DNA of 64,000 nucleotides, from positions 45,126,052 to 45,190,051 of the forward strand of contig CM067549.1 of the NCBI GenBank assembly GCA_034509755.1. The letters run 5' to 3'. Within the stretch, counting starts at the first letter, position 1. Every line of letters starts with the position of its first letter. The notes under the pieces were generated by a model. The model ran no database searches. It had not been told where the DNA came from and saw nothing but the letters and a program-made list of their open reading frames with translations. Positions 12,207 to 24,072 of the stretch are shown here, piece after piece. The position numbers and the translations under genes were made by a program. The DNA is from Anisodus tanguticus. Lineage: Eukaryota > Streptophyta > Magnoliopsida > Solanales > Solanaceae.

Positions 12207-12456
12207 CTCCCTCCGCATCAAAAAGAGTGTCCATTTAGTCATTTGTACACCCCTTTAGAAAATACTAACTCCTAAATAAAAATAAATAATTTAACGAAAT
12301 TGTTCCTAATTAAATATGTATTGAAATTTGATCACATAGTACTTAATAAGGACAAATCTGATAAAATAAAATTAATTCTTTCTTGATTTGATAACTGAAT
12401 ACTCTTTTTAACTCAAAAAAGCTAAATGGATACTCTTTTTTATCCGAATGGGGTAG
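12207..12456. mobile_element. Stowaway-like MITE (250 bp)
   Basis: Terminal inverted repeats CTCCCTCCGCATCAAAAAGA...TCCATTTAG and CTAAATGGATACTC...GGGTAG face each other, with TA on each side (12205-12206 and 12457-12458). This is the Stowaway/Tc1-mariner structure. Confidence 0.85.
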
Positions 12457-13439
12457 TAAAAATAATATATTATTATACTAAGATGATATTATAGAGGATT
12501 ATATTTTTTATTTAAAAGATAACACTTTTCTAAAAACAACATCTATAATATCATCATCTTATATACATATAATGTGATGATATCATAGAGTACTATTTCA
12601 GTCCTTCAATGCGACACTTCTCAGTCTATCACAATATTATTGTAATATATAAATATACTAAAATGGTATTATAAAGGATTACTCAATTATTTTTTTAGTC
12701 TTCATAATACCACGGTAATATAGAAATATACTATCGAGAGAATGTATTCAGGTAAATATTTTCGGTCAATTGAATAAAAGGATAAATTAATTCAAAAAGT
12801 GGTGTGGGCGGGTTAATATTTTACATTTTAGGAATATTTTATGGTGTTTCCCTAAATCAAAATCTCAAAGCAAAGTAGACTTGTGGGACCCAGTAATGGA
12901 GTTAATGAGACGGCCAAAATTTAAATGTTTGCATGGAAAATTGTCTAAGAAGTCGTATGCCATGACGTCGCAATCTTGATCATTAAAGTAAAGTGTTGTG
13001 GAGGTTAATCAGTTAGCTAAACTTGTTCAGTTGAGTCGCTTTTGCTAGTTTAAAATATACGGAGCTGATTAATTAATTCGGTTTGTGTCAAAAATCACCT
13101 AAAGAATTAAAGTACTTTGAGTTAGAAGATTATATTTCTCAAAATCTAGGTATTGTCGAAGAACTTTACTATCACACTTGGTTCCTTGGTGATTTAATTC
13201 ATGAGCTAATTTGTTGAGTTGACTAGATTTAGCTCAAAGAGTATTCTTGTGTCACGAAATCCATCTAGCATAGTATTATACAATTTGGTATGAAAGTTAA
13301 CACAAAATTATGTCTATTGAAAATTGGCTGCTTCTATTGGAATAGTTTTTGTACTTGATTGGGTGGATAGTTGACCAGAAGATAACTTTGATTTGCCCGA
13401 TTAGTAGATGAGCGACGTGCTTATTGAAAGTATATTTAT
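12457..13439. other. AT-rich intergenic DNA
   Basis: Very AT-rich with several related motifs of the form AATATACTA...GATATTATAGAGGATTA (12475, 12580, 12650), which point to an old internally repetitive insertion. No coding region or clear regulatory signal is visible. Confidence 0.5.
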
Positions 13440-14568
13440 TGTTGGAAATTTACTAATGTGGAATTAAGTTTATCCCATTATTTATGACTCGAACAATTGG
13501 GGTCCCGCACGTCGGAAATATTGTTTCCACACACGTGAAATCTTAGTGCCAAGTATCGTAAATTTCGTAAATAAAAGAGATATTGGTACGTAAGTGAAAT
13601 GTTTGACACATAGAATGATAGACGGTTATTTGCTAAATGACAAGTGTTTCACATTGGTAAACGAAGGAAGGATTGTGCGAAGTGCAAGATGGTACGGGTC
13701 GGAAAAGGGCCGCGGAGCCGAGAAGGGTCGCGGTGCCTCCCGGACTGGGTCGCGGCGCCGGAGTGTCGCGGCGCCCCCTTGCAGCGCCGCGGAGCCAGAG
13801 TGGCAGTGAAATCTGTGTTGAATTAGCGCCGCGGCGCTTCATTGGCAGTGATTGCTCGACGGAATCCCAAAAGTTTTAGCTGTGATGAGGTTTCAATGGC
13901 ATTGAATCCACCCAATAATGGTCATTACTTGGACCATTATGCTGCTGCATTACTTGGGGGGTTAAATGTCATCAATTACATGGAAATTGATTGCCATTAT
14001 GGGGCATTTGAAAGGCCATCTTGCACACCTATAAATTGAGGCCTTGGCTCAGTTCTATAGATGAACATATGAACAGAAAAACAAGTTCACAACACCACAA
14101 AGAGATCAGATTTTTCTTATAGTAATCCTTCTCTTAGCAATCTTCATTATTCGTGTTCTTCGATGAGATCATTTATGTAGGCTTTGCACACTTGATAGTT
14201 TGATGTTTCATCTTGGGAGACTATTGTCCACACTTTCATAAAGCCTATATAGGGGAAAATCTTTTCTTAAAGACAGAGAGCCATCTCTCGACTCAGCCGG
14301 TGGTGTTGTGGTTTATCTAATTGGTTGTTAAGTGTTTCAGGTGTCATCTTAACAGACGAAGGACTCTAACCGTTCATATTTTTAGCGGATCTACAAGCCA
14401 CAAGTGTAGCAGCTCATGTTCTTGTATTTCCGAATACAAGATCCATATTTGAAGTTTCAATCTAAGATCAAGATATTGACAACTTGTTGTTGTCCTCTTT
14501 GTTGTTTATCCTTTCGATCACTGTAATAGTTATTTACTATTCCCATTGTTGCTTTACATATTCCAACA
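13440..14568 (+). repeat. 5' LTR of element A (1129 bp)
   Basis: Begins TGTTGG and ends CCAACA, a 6-bp terminal inverted repeat. A TATA box (CCTATAAATTGAGG, about 14030) marks the likely promoter. A GC-rich island (13691-13845, many CGCGG/GCGCC motifs) is unusual in this AT-rich window and is about 60 bp longer than in the 3' LTR. Confidence 0.88.
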
Positions 14569-14590
14569 ATTTTAAGACAAGATTGTATTA

Positions 14591-15022
14591 GTGATTCGAA
14601 AGATATTGGTCGACAAGTGTCTGACCAAATCTGGATGTGGTTTTCTTCTTGAAGACAATTCTGTTGAGATTTTTGCTAACAGTTCAAACCATAACCGTGC
14701 TTTCAAGATTGGGCCTAGTTATGGTTCTCTCTTTGACGACAGTTACAAATATGTTTCCGTCAAAGGAGAGATCTCTGAATCTGATGCTGAGCTTCAAGAT
14801 ACTGCTGATAGTCATGCTAGTACGGCTAAAGATCAAGGACGAGTTGGTGTAACCACTCCCGATGGTGGTGGAAACAAGCGCCCACTAGAGGCTGAGGATA
14901 TCAACTGGGACAAGAGGAGAAGGTTGAAGATGATATTCTATCATATAGCAAAAGTCCTATATCTATCCCAGATAGAGGATCCGAATTATGGTAAGGAGGA
15001 TTTGGACACTCAGTCTAACTAA
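14591..15022 (+). CDS. Unrecognised ORF in the leader of element A (143 aa)
   Basis: I do not recognise this protein. It begins 23 bp after the 5' LTR, in the place where gag would start. It has an acidic middle and a short basic cluster (KRRRLK) resembling a nuclear localisation signal. It lacks a zinc knuckle. It may be a gag remnant, a captured fragment, or a chance ORF. Confidence 0.3.
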   Translation: MIRKILVDKCLTKSGCGFLLEDNSVEIFANSSNHNRAFKIGPSYGSLFDDSYKYVSVKGEISESDAELQDTADSHASTAKDQGRVGVTTPDGGGNKRPLEAEDINWDKRRRLKMIFYHIAKVLYLSQIEDPNYGKEDLDTQSN

Positions 15023-16049
15023 AGTGGGTCAGAATCCAAAAGCTCAAAGTTAATCATTCCTTATCAATAAAATGTTTAGTTAATAACTGAATAAAAGTGT
15101 GTAAAGCAAGGCTGGAAATATGAAAGTGTTTTCATTAAAAAAACTTATATTCCCTACACTCTAAAATCAGATATTGAATCTCATTTCTTCCATGTTAAAG
15201 ATTGGACTATTGTAAACAAAACTTAAAAGATCCGTTCTTTTGGGTGTAATTATTAAAAATGTGTAAAGTATGTTCGCACATACGAAGGAGAGAGATCCAC
15301 TGACTGTGCAAAAACTGTTACCACTCTTAAGTAAGTGCCAGGAATTTCCCTAGGCACCAATCACAAGGGAAGAAGACTAAAAGATAATGGCTTATCTTAA
15401 GACGTTGAACCTGTCACACTATCTGACAGAAGATCATTCATTTGATAGGATGATATTGGACACTTAGTCGTACAAAGTCTACGGGCAACTGGAGTAGGCC
15501 AGAATACATTTGATAAGATGATATTGGACACTCAGTCGTACAAAGTCTATGAGCGACTGGAGTGAGCTAGAATTCAGTTGACAGAAAATTAATGGACACC
15601 TTGTGAGGTGGTCCAGAGTTTTCCAAGTCTTAAATGATCTGAAGGAAAGAAAGCAGAAAAGTAATTGGACACTCAGTCTGCCAAAGCAACTGGAGTGGGC
15701 CAGAGTATCCAGATCATATATGATCCGGTTACGCCCTAACCACGGGGCAAGAGGTTGTTCATGTGAAGCAACGCCACCACTAAAGTAGAAGGGGTTGGAG
15801 AGGTTGTCCTCAATAGGACTTCAGGGAATGTGATCACTCTAAAATGAGGTGATACATGTCCCAAACTTGGTTTAAGAGACGCTGTTGGTCAAGCTGGTTT
15901 GAGACTAGTCCAATATTTCTGTAATAACTAAGAATGGTACAGTATGTCTGTAGCTAAATGAATTATATATTTGTAATCCGTGCATCTATTCCATCATAGA
16001 TTAAGATACGTTAAATAGAAAAATATTAAAAAGCTAACGAAGTTAAAAT
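15023..16049 (+). repeat. Imperfect tandem repeats in the element A internal region
   Basis: A unit of 68 bp (TTTGATAGGATGATATTGGA...CAGAATACA) at 15441-15508 is repeated at 15509-15575. Further diverged copies of the core GGACACTCAGTC...ACTGGAGTGGGCCAGA lie near 15004 and 15668. The stretch has no open reading frame. It may be a repetitive leader or a decayed gag region. Confidence 0.6.
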
Positions 16050-18290
16050 TGTTGCCTTCTGTGAACATAAACCCTCAAAATGAATGTGAGGTAGGCGAAG
16101 AGGCAAAATCACCTTTCCATTCCGTCAAAGGAATAGCGAAAGAAGCATCGCTCCTCTAGAACTTAGTCACACCTACATAGGTGATTTGAAGTTTATACAA
16201 AATAGAGTGGGGAGACAAGTAATTTGTGACCTTCGTTGATGATGGTACAACGTATTGCATCCTTTGTTTGTAGAAAAGCAAAGATGAAGTTGTTGAAGCG
16301 GATAAGCGCTACAAAGTAGAAGTTGAAAATTAACTAAGCCTACGGATTGAGGAATTCGTAGTGATAGAGGGGGAGAATGTGAAGCATCGTTCATTAAACG
16401 ATTGCTCATTACTCACCTCAATCTAACGGTGTTAGCCAAGCACAAAGCCGTACGCCCAAAATATATGGGGCAAGGCGATCCTTACCGCTAATGCGATTCT
16501 CAATAGAACTACACATAAGGATAAAAATAACTCTCCGTGTAAAACATGGAAAGGATCTCACATACAAATGTTGTGATGTGGGGTGGCTTAGTAGAGGTTG
16601 GAATACCAAAACAGGTCAGTTGGACCTAAGGCTGTAAATTGCATATCCACTGGACCTGCAAATAACAGTAATACTTATCGTCTCTTGGAGTCAAAGAATG
16701 CTGAATTTTTTGAAGATAACTTTCCTTGAGAAGGAAAAAAAGAAGTAATTGCTCGAGGTTATCAAAGAACCCGCGAGGGTCTGACTGTTCGGAACTAGAC
16801 ATTCCATATCTATAGGACTCGAAAGTTGCTGATTATCCGGAACTTAATGTTTCAGATCTACAGAACTCAAGGATTCTAGATGTTGAACTGAGACGGAGCA
16901 AAGAGGGGACAAAGACTTGTTCCAGGCCTTCTAGCTAGTATGGTTGAGAATGAACCATGGACAATTAACAGAGAATTGTTATCTCCAGAAGTGCAGCTTT
17001 GGAAAGAAGCTACAAAGAGATAAATAAATTCCATCATATAGAACCATACTTGTGTAATGGTTGATCTTCCTCCGGGAAAAGAACCTTTGGGTTGTAAAAG
17101 TGAATACTCAAAATTGAGTACCAAGTAGATGGATTTACTAACGAGTATAAGGCCTCGGCTAGTTGTACATGTGCTCCCCAATGAATAGCTTAACATCCAG
17201 GGCCATTGCAGTCTTGCGTGACATGGATGTTGAAACAACCTTCCTAACCGGAGAGTTGGAAGAGGAGGATCAGAGTTGATTTGTTGGACTGTTGGGCTTC
17301 TTCCTAAACTTTCATTTTGGTCTCTGAAATGTTTACATTTTGGTCCCTGAAATGTTTACATTTTGGTCCCTGAAATGTTTACATTTTGGTCCTGGAAGTT
17401 TTAGTTAAAACAGAAACATTGGCTCTAAAGTTAGAAAGCCAACAGTTAGAAAAACCAACAGTCTGAAAGTGGAAGTCATATTCAAACAAAAGTCTCGATA
17501 TGAAAGATATGGGTATCACATATGACATCTTAGGAATTGGGATTTCTAAGACATCTAACGGACTAGTCTAACTCTAAACTTAGTTGTGAGATAGTTGACA
17601 GTCTCGTTGAAGCCACCAATGGATATGAATCATAAAACTGATTGGAATCATGGTGCACCCATTTACGAGGAGCGATATGTGCAGGTCACATGTAGTTTAA
17701 TGTATTATACACACTACAACCGACCTAGTATCAGCCTACAAAGCAGATCAGTTGAACTAAGGTTCACTCATGATACTAGAAATGATCGATAGAAGGCGTT
17801 ATGTTAGATATGACGATATCTGAAATATTCGCTTATCTATGAATTATGGTATTCTGGATGTCCAGCGGTTCTGGAAGAACACAGTGATGCAAACTGGGCA
17901 TTAGATATGAAGAACACCAAAGCCACAAGTAAATGTGTATGGTGGGTCTTGGAAAATCCTCTAAGCAAACTTGCATCGGCCGATTCATGATGGAATCAGA
18001 GTTTATCGCTTTAAACAAAGCATGAAGGAAGTTGAGTAACTTCACAACTCCTTAAAGGACGTCCCTTATTGGGAGAAACTCGTGCCTTCAGCAGTGATAC
18101 ACTGTGGCTAGCTGGTCGGCTTCAGGAAGGGCACGGATGACGGCGTCTGGACATATCTGTCAGATCTGTCGGAGATATAAAGACCATATGGCAGTTGATC
18201 ATCACGGGTGTCACTTCCTTGATTACTAATCAAAGGATATAGCGGACCCTTTAACTAAGGGACTACCCGAAGATCAAGAGTTCTGCATGT
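16050..18290 (+). pseudogene. Degenerate copia pol of element A
   Basis: Pieces of the polyprotein appear in order in shifting frames. Near 16090-16260 is an integrase-like stretch (LVHTDI-like, then FVDDGTTYC). Near 16300 a segment reads like VENQLSLRIE. Near 17060 is VDLPPGKEPLGCK-like sequence typical of the start of copia reverse transcriptase. At 18236-18280 DIADPLTKGLPEDQE marks the end of RNase H. Stops and frameshifts throughout make it non-functional. The YVDD active-site block of reverse transcriptase was not found and may have been deleted. Confidence 0.75.
17311..17396. repeat. 23-bp tandem repeat
   Basis: Nearly four copies of a unit built on TTTACATTTTGGTCCCTGAA lie head to tail. 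The phrase TTTGGTCCCTGAAA is widespread in plant genomes as part of other repeats. Confidence 0.9.
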
Positions 18291-18951
18291 CTAGGGGAAT
18301 GGGCTTATAAACCCAACCAATATAAACATTTGCAGTGGTAACCCAACCATACTGTTTAGAGATCCCAAGAATATGGTTCAATGGGAAAACTAAGATGCAA
18401 AAGGTTCAGTTGAGCACTTCGGTGGAAGAAAAAACACTTTGGATTATGATTTCTGTTAAGAAACATGAATCCAAAGCCGTTCCCGCGATAGACATTAAAG
18501 TGCTACCTTCATGGTGGGTAAATGTTAAGCTTCCAAACCTTTAACAATATTCAAACGATTGAGGTAAAGGTTGGGGAAACTTTTAATGATTCCTAACACT
18601 TGTGAAGTGAGGTATAGCAGGATACCTTGTAGGAGATCACCTATTTAAGTGCGAGGACAGGTCGCCTCAAATGAACGCACTTAAGAATCCAAGTGTGTCT
18701 ACGGCCACAACGGACAGAACAAAAGAAGAAATGAATAAAGGGGAGTTATTGTGTTGGTACCGTTGTCTTGGCTTACATTAAACACTGACGGTTCAACACA
18801 TCACGTTCACCGCGCAGTAAGTAAGTCCGATGGTATTCAACTAGGGAAGGTTCAAAGTAGAAGCTACCTCTCATGATACAATATCTTTTCGCTGAAAGAT
18901 TGCTGAAAATATGCACCTTGTGTGTGCGCCAAAATCTCTTTCAAGAGGGAT

Positions 18952-19969
18952 TGTTGGAAATTTACTAATGTGGAATTAAGTTTATCCCATTATTTATGAC
19001 TCAAACAATTGGGGCCCCGCACGTCGGAAATGTCATTTTCACACATGTGAAATCTTAGTGCCAAGTATTGTAAATTTCATAAATAAAAGAGATATTAGTA
19101 CATAAGTGAAATGTTTGACATATAGAGTGATGGACGGTTATTTGCTAAATGACAAGTGTTCCACGTTGGTAAACGAAAGAAGGATTGTGCGAAGTGTAAG
19201 ATGGTACGGGTCGGAAAAGGGTCGCGGAGCAGAGAAGGGTCGAGTCGCCTCCCGGACTGGGTCGCGGCGCCCCTCTTGCAGCGCCGCGGCGCTTCATTGG
19301 CAGTGACTGCTCGATGGAATCCCAAAATTTTTGCCTGTTGAGGGGGTTTCAATGACATTGAATCCACCCAATAATGGTCATTACTTGGACCATTATGTTG
19401 CTGCATTACTTGGGGGTTAAATGTCATCCATTACATGGCAATTGATTGCCATTATGGGGCATTTGAAAGACCATCTTGCACACCTATAAATTGAGGCCTT
19501 GGCTCGATTCTATAAATGAACATATATGAACATATGAATAGAAAAACAAGTTCACAACACCACAAAGAGATAATTTTTTCCTGATAGCAATCTTCATTAT
19601 TCGTGTTCTTCGGTGAGATCATTTGTGTAGGCTTTGCACACTTGATAGTTTGTTGTTTCATCTTGGGAGACTATTGTCCACACTTTCGTAAAGCCTATAT
19701 ACGGGGACAATCTTGTCTTAAAGACAGAGAGCCATCTCTCGACTCAGTCGGTGGTGTTGTGGTTTATCCAATTGGTTGCTAAGTATTTCAGGTGTCAACT
19801 TAACAGACGAAGGATTCTAACCGTTCGTATTCTCAGCGGATCTACAAGCCACAAGTGTAGCAACTCATGTTCTTGTATTTCGGAATACAAGATCCATATT
19901 TGAAGTTTCAATCTAAGATCAAGATATTGACAACTTGTTGTTGTCACAGTGATCAAAAGGATAAACAAC
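18952..19969 (+). repeat. 3' LTR of element A, ending in an inverted segment
   Basis: Matches the 5' LTR to the GTTGTTGTC at 19945. Then 19946-19969 is the reverse complement, with one mismatch, of 14501-14524 of the 5' LTR. The last 44 bases and the CCAACA end are absent. The GC island (about 19203-19300) lacks two blocks found in the 5' copy. Confidence 0.85.
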
Positions 19970-21444
19970 ATTTATGTCCTAGAAACAATCTGTATTAGGA
20001 CAAATGTACCTTATACACATTCGTATTATTATAATGGAGATTAATAATTTGACATTTGCAATTATTGATTTATTAGTTGATTGTTTATAATATTCTATAA
20101 TATGTATCCCTAGAGGTTACGTTGTTATTAATAATGTGAGTTATTAATATTATAACATAACTCTTAAAATAGCCTCGACTAATGATCATCAAGAATGGGA
20201 TATCGATGATATGTGATAAGTCGACATGTGGTCTGCATCACTTCTGTAGAGGATGTAGTATGTCTCATCTGCTACGAGTAATGACTACTCGTGATGGGCA
20301 CATGGATACTTTGAAAATATTGGTATACCCTGCTGATATACTGTTTGTTATACATGTCTAAAGTATGATCAGCGTGTGGAATATAGAAGTCCTTAGACTT
20401 GAGGTTAATACATACATTGTCTACATAGTAATATACTTTGATCATGTCCTAAGCTCAAATGCCTTATAAGTTGAGATACAACTTGTATTGGGTATATTAC
20501 AATGTGGATTAAATGTGGTAGTTGAGCCAAGATTAGGATTCATTCCTCGAATGTATATTCGAGAGAACACTCAGCTTCTCATTGATATTGGGTTGACTAA
20601 GTCGTTGGCCAACGCAATAGACATATCTAGAATATGGTCTTGTTGTCAACCAATATAGATGAGATATAATGATCAAGCCATTTGGATATATACTTGGCAA
20701 ATCATAAGCTTGATCGAGTGTATCATGAATGAAATGATTTTATCTTACCACATAGAGGTTAAGTTTACTGGATTTATGTAAACGTACTTCACATATTGAG
20801 TTCGTCTTGCGGCGCCGTCTAGGAGTTCTGCGTAGACCTTAATTTGATTAGTGTCGATATGAGAAGACAAGTAGGGTCACACTATGTCGATATGAGAAGG
20901 CATGTAGGGTCACACTATGTCGATTGTCCTTTCTATCTAAGGATGTATTGAGAGAGTATTAAAATTCGATTTAGAATCGAGATATTTAAATGAATGATGA
21001 TTGTTTTAATTAAGTCAAAATTGGATTTTGGATTTAATTAAGAATGTGTTAAAATTTTTTGGGCCAGGCCCAAGGTCAAACCCTAATCTGGTTTGACCTA
21101 ATTTTTCACCTATAAATATAGACCTACACTTCATTATTCATTACACTTGATTTTCGTATCATTATTCTAAGTCTTAGAGACTCAGAATCAAAACACTCTC
21201 TCAAACCTCTGCCGGATTTCTTAGCTTTTCAAAGGAAGAATACATTGAAGATTGGAGCTTGCAATCGAAAGGGCATTCGCGTGCGCACCTACAGTTGATA
21301 AAGATTACAAATATTGTAAACATGTAAGTACCATTCAAGTCTTATGGTTACGGTTTTAAATTATCCTATAGTCAAACAGTTCTACGTTTGTTGGGTTTGA
21401 AACAAGTTTTCAATATTCGCTGCGTACAACAACCCAACAAAATC
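19970..21444 (+). repeat. LTR-like segment with TATA box; element unknown
   Basis: This 1.5-kb stretch begins where element A's LTR breaks off and ends in a CCCAACA motif. It holds a good TATA box (CCTATAAATATAGACC, about 21110) followed by a leader-like region, as in an LTR promoter, and a 15-bp repeat of GATATGAGAAG...GTAGGGTCACACTATGTCGA at 20855-20925. No coding sequence, partner LTR or target duplication was identified. A solo LTR of a different family is the likely explanation. Confidence 0.35.
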
Positions 21445-22100
21445 CCTACACTTATTTTGTGTGACAACACCATATAGCAAGTTGCTCTTTTGGCCCAACC
21501 AAATGAATTAAGGTCTGAAAAAGTTTACAATTTGATCTACAGAGTGTTAACCCCTGAAGGACGATAAACAATATTCATTAAAAGAAGTAGACAAGCCTTA
21601 ATTAAGTTAGAGAAACTTAATTACCGACATAGTTATTGTGTTTTGCATTAATTATGTGAGGAGGGGATGATTGATGCAAAAATTGTTTATGCGGATAATG
21701 AAGAGATAACGTACTATTGTTAAGTTATTAATATAATGAATGTACATTTATTAATCATAATCAAGTGATTTTACTGCAACCTATGTTCGAACTCACACCA
21801 TTAACGAAGTTTTCCAACCCCTTAACCACTATACAAACCATCCGCTTATGTCAAAGGATGTCAACACTACTATACATATCTATAAAACCAAAATCTCACC
21901 AATCTATACAATGTAATTTTTCGTCAAAGAGGTATGGCTTGACACCCCTCGGGCAAGGGTAGCTTCGCCCCTGGATGCACTCATTAATTTCGTGTAAGCA
22001 CACGATATGAATAAGTTTTTATTATAATAAAGGCATTATCATACATAAATTAATTATTTTAAAATGGCATTGCCTTTAAATAATTTAATCAAGGCATTAT
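21445..22100. repeat. Intergenic DNA with a Solanaceae MITE copy
   Basis: From about 21850 to 21976 the sequence CAATGTAATTTTTCGTCAAA...GGCTTGACACCCCT...AGCTTCGCCCCTGG matches, from memory, the right end of a common Solanaceae non-autonomous element ending GGCTCCGCCCCTG. A second copy is near 57.5 kb. The rest is AT-rich without a gene. Confidence 0.5.
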
Positions 22101-22163
22101 TAATACACAATATTTTTAATCTCGGCATTATTAATACACAATATTTTTAATCTCACATAGATT
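22101..22163. repeat. Tandem duplication, about 31 bp
   Basis: GGCATTATTAATACACAATA...TTTTTAATCTC occurs twice in a row, and a shorter related phrase (CTCACATAGATTAATACATA) follows. Confidence 0.85.
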
Positions 22164-22357
22164 AATACATATATTTTTACTTAACTTAATACAAATACTA
22201 TTTAATATTTTCAGATAAATATTATACTATTACGCTGCTATTATTTTTTATAATAATTTATGTTGAAATTAATTAGTCCAGTACAACCAAAACCATCCCT
22301 GCACTTCACTCCCATTATGTAGAATAGTAGAAGTAGTTTTAACAATCAACCATTAAA

Positions 22358-22480
22358 GGATGTGGTGCGGCGGACGAGACCGTTCTTCCCTTAATAAGAT
22401 ATTTCAGGTTTGAGCTCTGGATATGAAAAAATTCTTGGTAGGGAGCGCTCTCCCCGAATGGAATCATATGCGGTGCGAAT
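22358..22480 (+). mobile_element. tRNA-derived SINE, plus orientation
   Basis: GGATGTGGTGCGGCGGACGA fits a pol III A box and TCAGGTTTGAGCTC a B box, followed by GGTAGGGAGCGCTCTCCCCG and ending GCGGTGCGAATT. A second copy in the opposite orientation is at 23584-23706. Confidence 0.7.
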
Positions 22481-22669
22481 TAAAATATAATCAGATTTCA
22501 ATGTGAATAAAAAAAAATAAGCTTCAAAGTCAAAAAGGACATCATTCGCTTATTTGACTATTTTAAACAAAGTCAGTTCACCTTATAGTCAATGTTTTAC
22601 AAATTATTCACCTAATGCACTTTGTTAGGTTAGAATATGAGGTAAGTAATGTTATTGTTACTTTTTTTC

Positions 22670-22856
22670 ATACTCCTTTGCCTTGCTTTATATATTATTT
22701 TGTCATGATTTTTTTATTCTATTTTTTTTAACTGCTTTTATTTGATTTTCTTTGAATCAAGAATCTATCGAAAATAACTTCTCTATCCGCTCTAATGATA
22801 GGAGTAAGGTCTACCACTTATGAAATTAAACTTTGTTTTTTGTTGTTATTGTTGAT
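22670..22856 (+). mobile_element. Diverged TS-type SINE
   Basis: Contains GGAGTAAGGTCTACCACTTA and a TTGTTGTTATTGTTG tail, and upstream TTTGAATCAAGAATCTATCG, all recalling the TS SINE at 11930. It is more decayed than that copy. Confidence 0.6.
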
Positions 22857-23583
22857 GTAGAATGAGGTAAATAATTCGACTTCTATTATTATTTTTTCTT
22901 TATTATCAATTAGGGGGTATAATTTACAATTAACAACCTTTGCCCTTTTTTCAAAATAGAAAACTTATGTGAACTTTCTTTATTAAGTGTTTTTTGCATG
23001 GTTAAAACACTACACACTTTAATATTGATTGTGAAATTCAACTAATGTGACGTGATTCAAATTATTATCTGTTACGTAAAAGATGTCATTTGTATTTGGT
23101 TTTATCTTTGGAGCATCGATTATTTATGATTCATGTCACATAAGATCCATTAAAAAAGAACATATAATATTAATTTTTTTCCGGTTTTTAGTGCTTGAAT
23201 CCGAAATATTTACTTTATTTGACTTACGAAATATGAGGGAGAAACACGTAATTGTAGACGAAGATGGAAGAAACATATGATTATACCAATTTATGAAAAA
23301 TGCTGTTTCCATGCTGGTTGAGCTACAATAATCAATATTGTCCCTTTTCCACCAAATTAAAAAGTATCTCACGTGTTTTCTCTATCTTTTTTGTATTGCA
23401 TAAATCAAATGGGAGCACGTGAAGTTATAGAGGAAAAAGAAAGCAAAGAATAGAAACTTCGACAGTGACATACACCATTTATTTCATAACATTTCATTTG
23501 TCAATTTTTGGTCCATTATTATCTCTCTTTTTTAATTTCTCACTCGATGTCTCATACCCATATTGGGGCCCTATTATATTTGG
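22857..23583. other. AT-rich intergenic DNA
   Basis: No gene, repeat family or regulatory site recognised. Short ORFs here (for example 23083-23280) have hydrophobic, low-complexity products and no domain. Confidence 0.5.
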
Positions 23584-23706
23584 ATTCGCACCGCGTAGAG
23601 TCTCATTCGGGAGAAGCTCTCCCTACTAAAATTTTCCATACTCAAAGCTCGAATCTGAGACCTCTGATTAAGGAAGAAGAAGCCTCATCCGCTACACCAC
23701 ATTCTT
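23584..23706 (-). mobile_element. tRNA-derived SINE, minus orientation
   Basis: On the minus strand: GTGGTGTAGCGGATGAGG (A box), CAGAGGTCTCAGATTCGAGC (B box), then GGGAGAGCTTCTCCCGAATG and GCGGTGCGAATCC. It is the same family as 22358-22480, better preserved. Confidence 0.75.
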
Positions 23707-24072
23707 TGGTGGTGTCCATTATTATCTTCTCACCTATTAATTCCACACTCCTGCCCCCTTGTGAACAATTTTGGTGGACTTAGACTTTTTCAACACCTAT
23801 ATCCAAGAAATACCTTTGGGTGCAAGTGCCAGAGCCACTAAATACTTATTCGGATGTTTATTATAGATTCATGACACTTATTTAGATATACACCATCATT
23901 ACTTAACCATAAGTCATTAATGTATATTTTTATTTTATTAAATTATTTAATTATGATAACTTGAATTAATTTGGTATAAACATCTAGTATGAGCAAGTAT
24001 TTACCGGTCTGAACCCTTAATCAAGCTACAAATTAACTTTATGTATAGTTAGAGTCATTGTTATACTCTTTT
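23707..24072. other. AT-rich intergenic DNA
   Basis: Nothing recognised beyond AT-rich sequence between the SINE and the hAT MITE. Confidence 0.5.

Larger units (their letters stand above)
13440..19969 (+). mobile_element. Element A: decayed Ty1/copia LTR retrotransposon
   Basis: Two long related LTRs (13440-14568 and 18952-19945) enclose 4.4 kb of internal DNA. The LTRs start TGTTGGAAATTT, and the 5' LTR ends TTCCAACA. Internal DNA keeps recognisable pieces in copia order: integrase, reverse transcriptase start, RNase H end, but no long reading frame. A purine stretch (TTTCAAGAGGGAT) precedes the 3' LTR as the likely polypurine tract. The 3' LTR lacks its last part, replaced by a 24-bp inverted piece, so no target duplication can be read. 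Confidence 0.85.

Noticed and set aside
13594..13879. Short Arg/Gly-rich ORFs in the LTR of element A
   Set aside because: They arise from the GC-rich island, are not kept between the two LTRs, and have no domain.
15441..15720. CRISPR-like array
   Set aside because: Only a few long, diverged tandem units inside a plant retroelement; no short repeat-spacer pattern.
23083..23372. Overlapping 65- and 78-codon ORFs on both strands
   Set aside because: AT-rich low-complexity peptides without a domain or gene signals.
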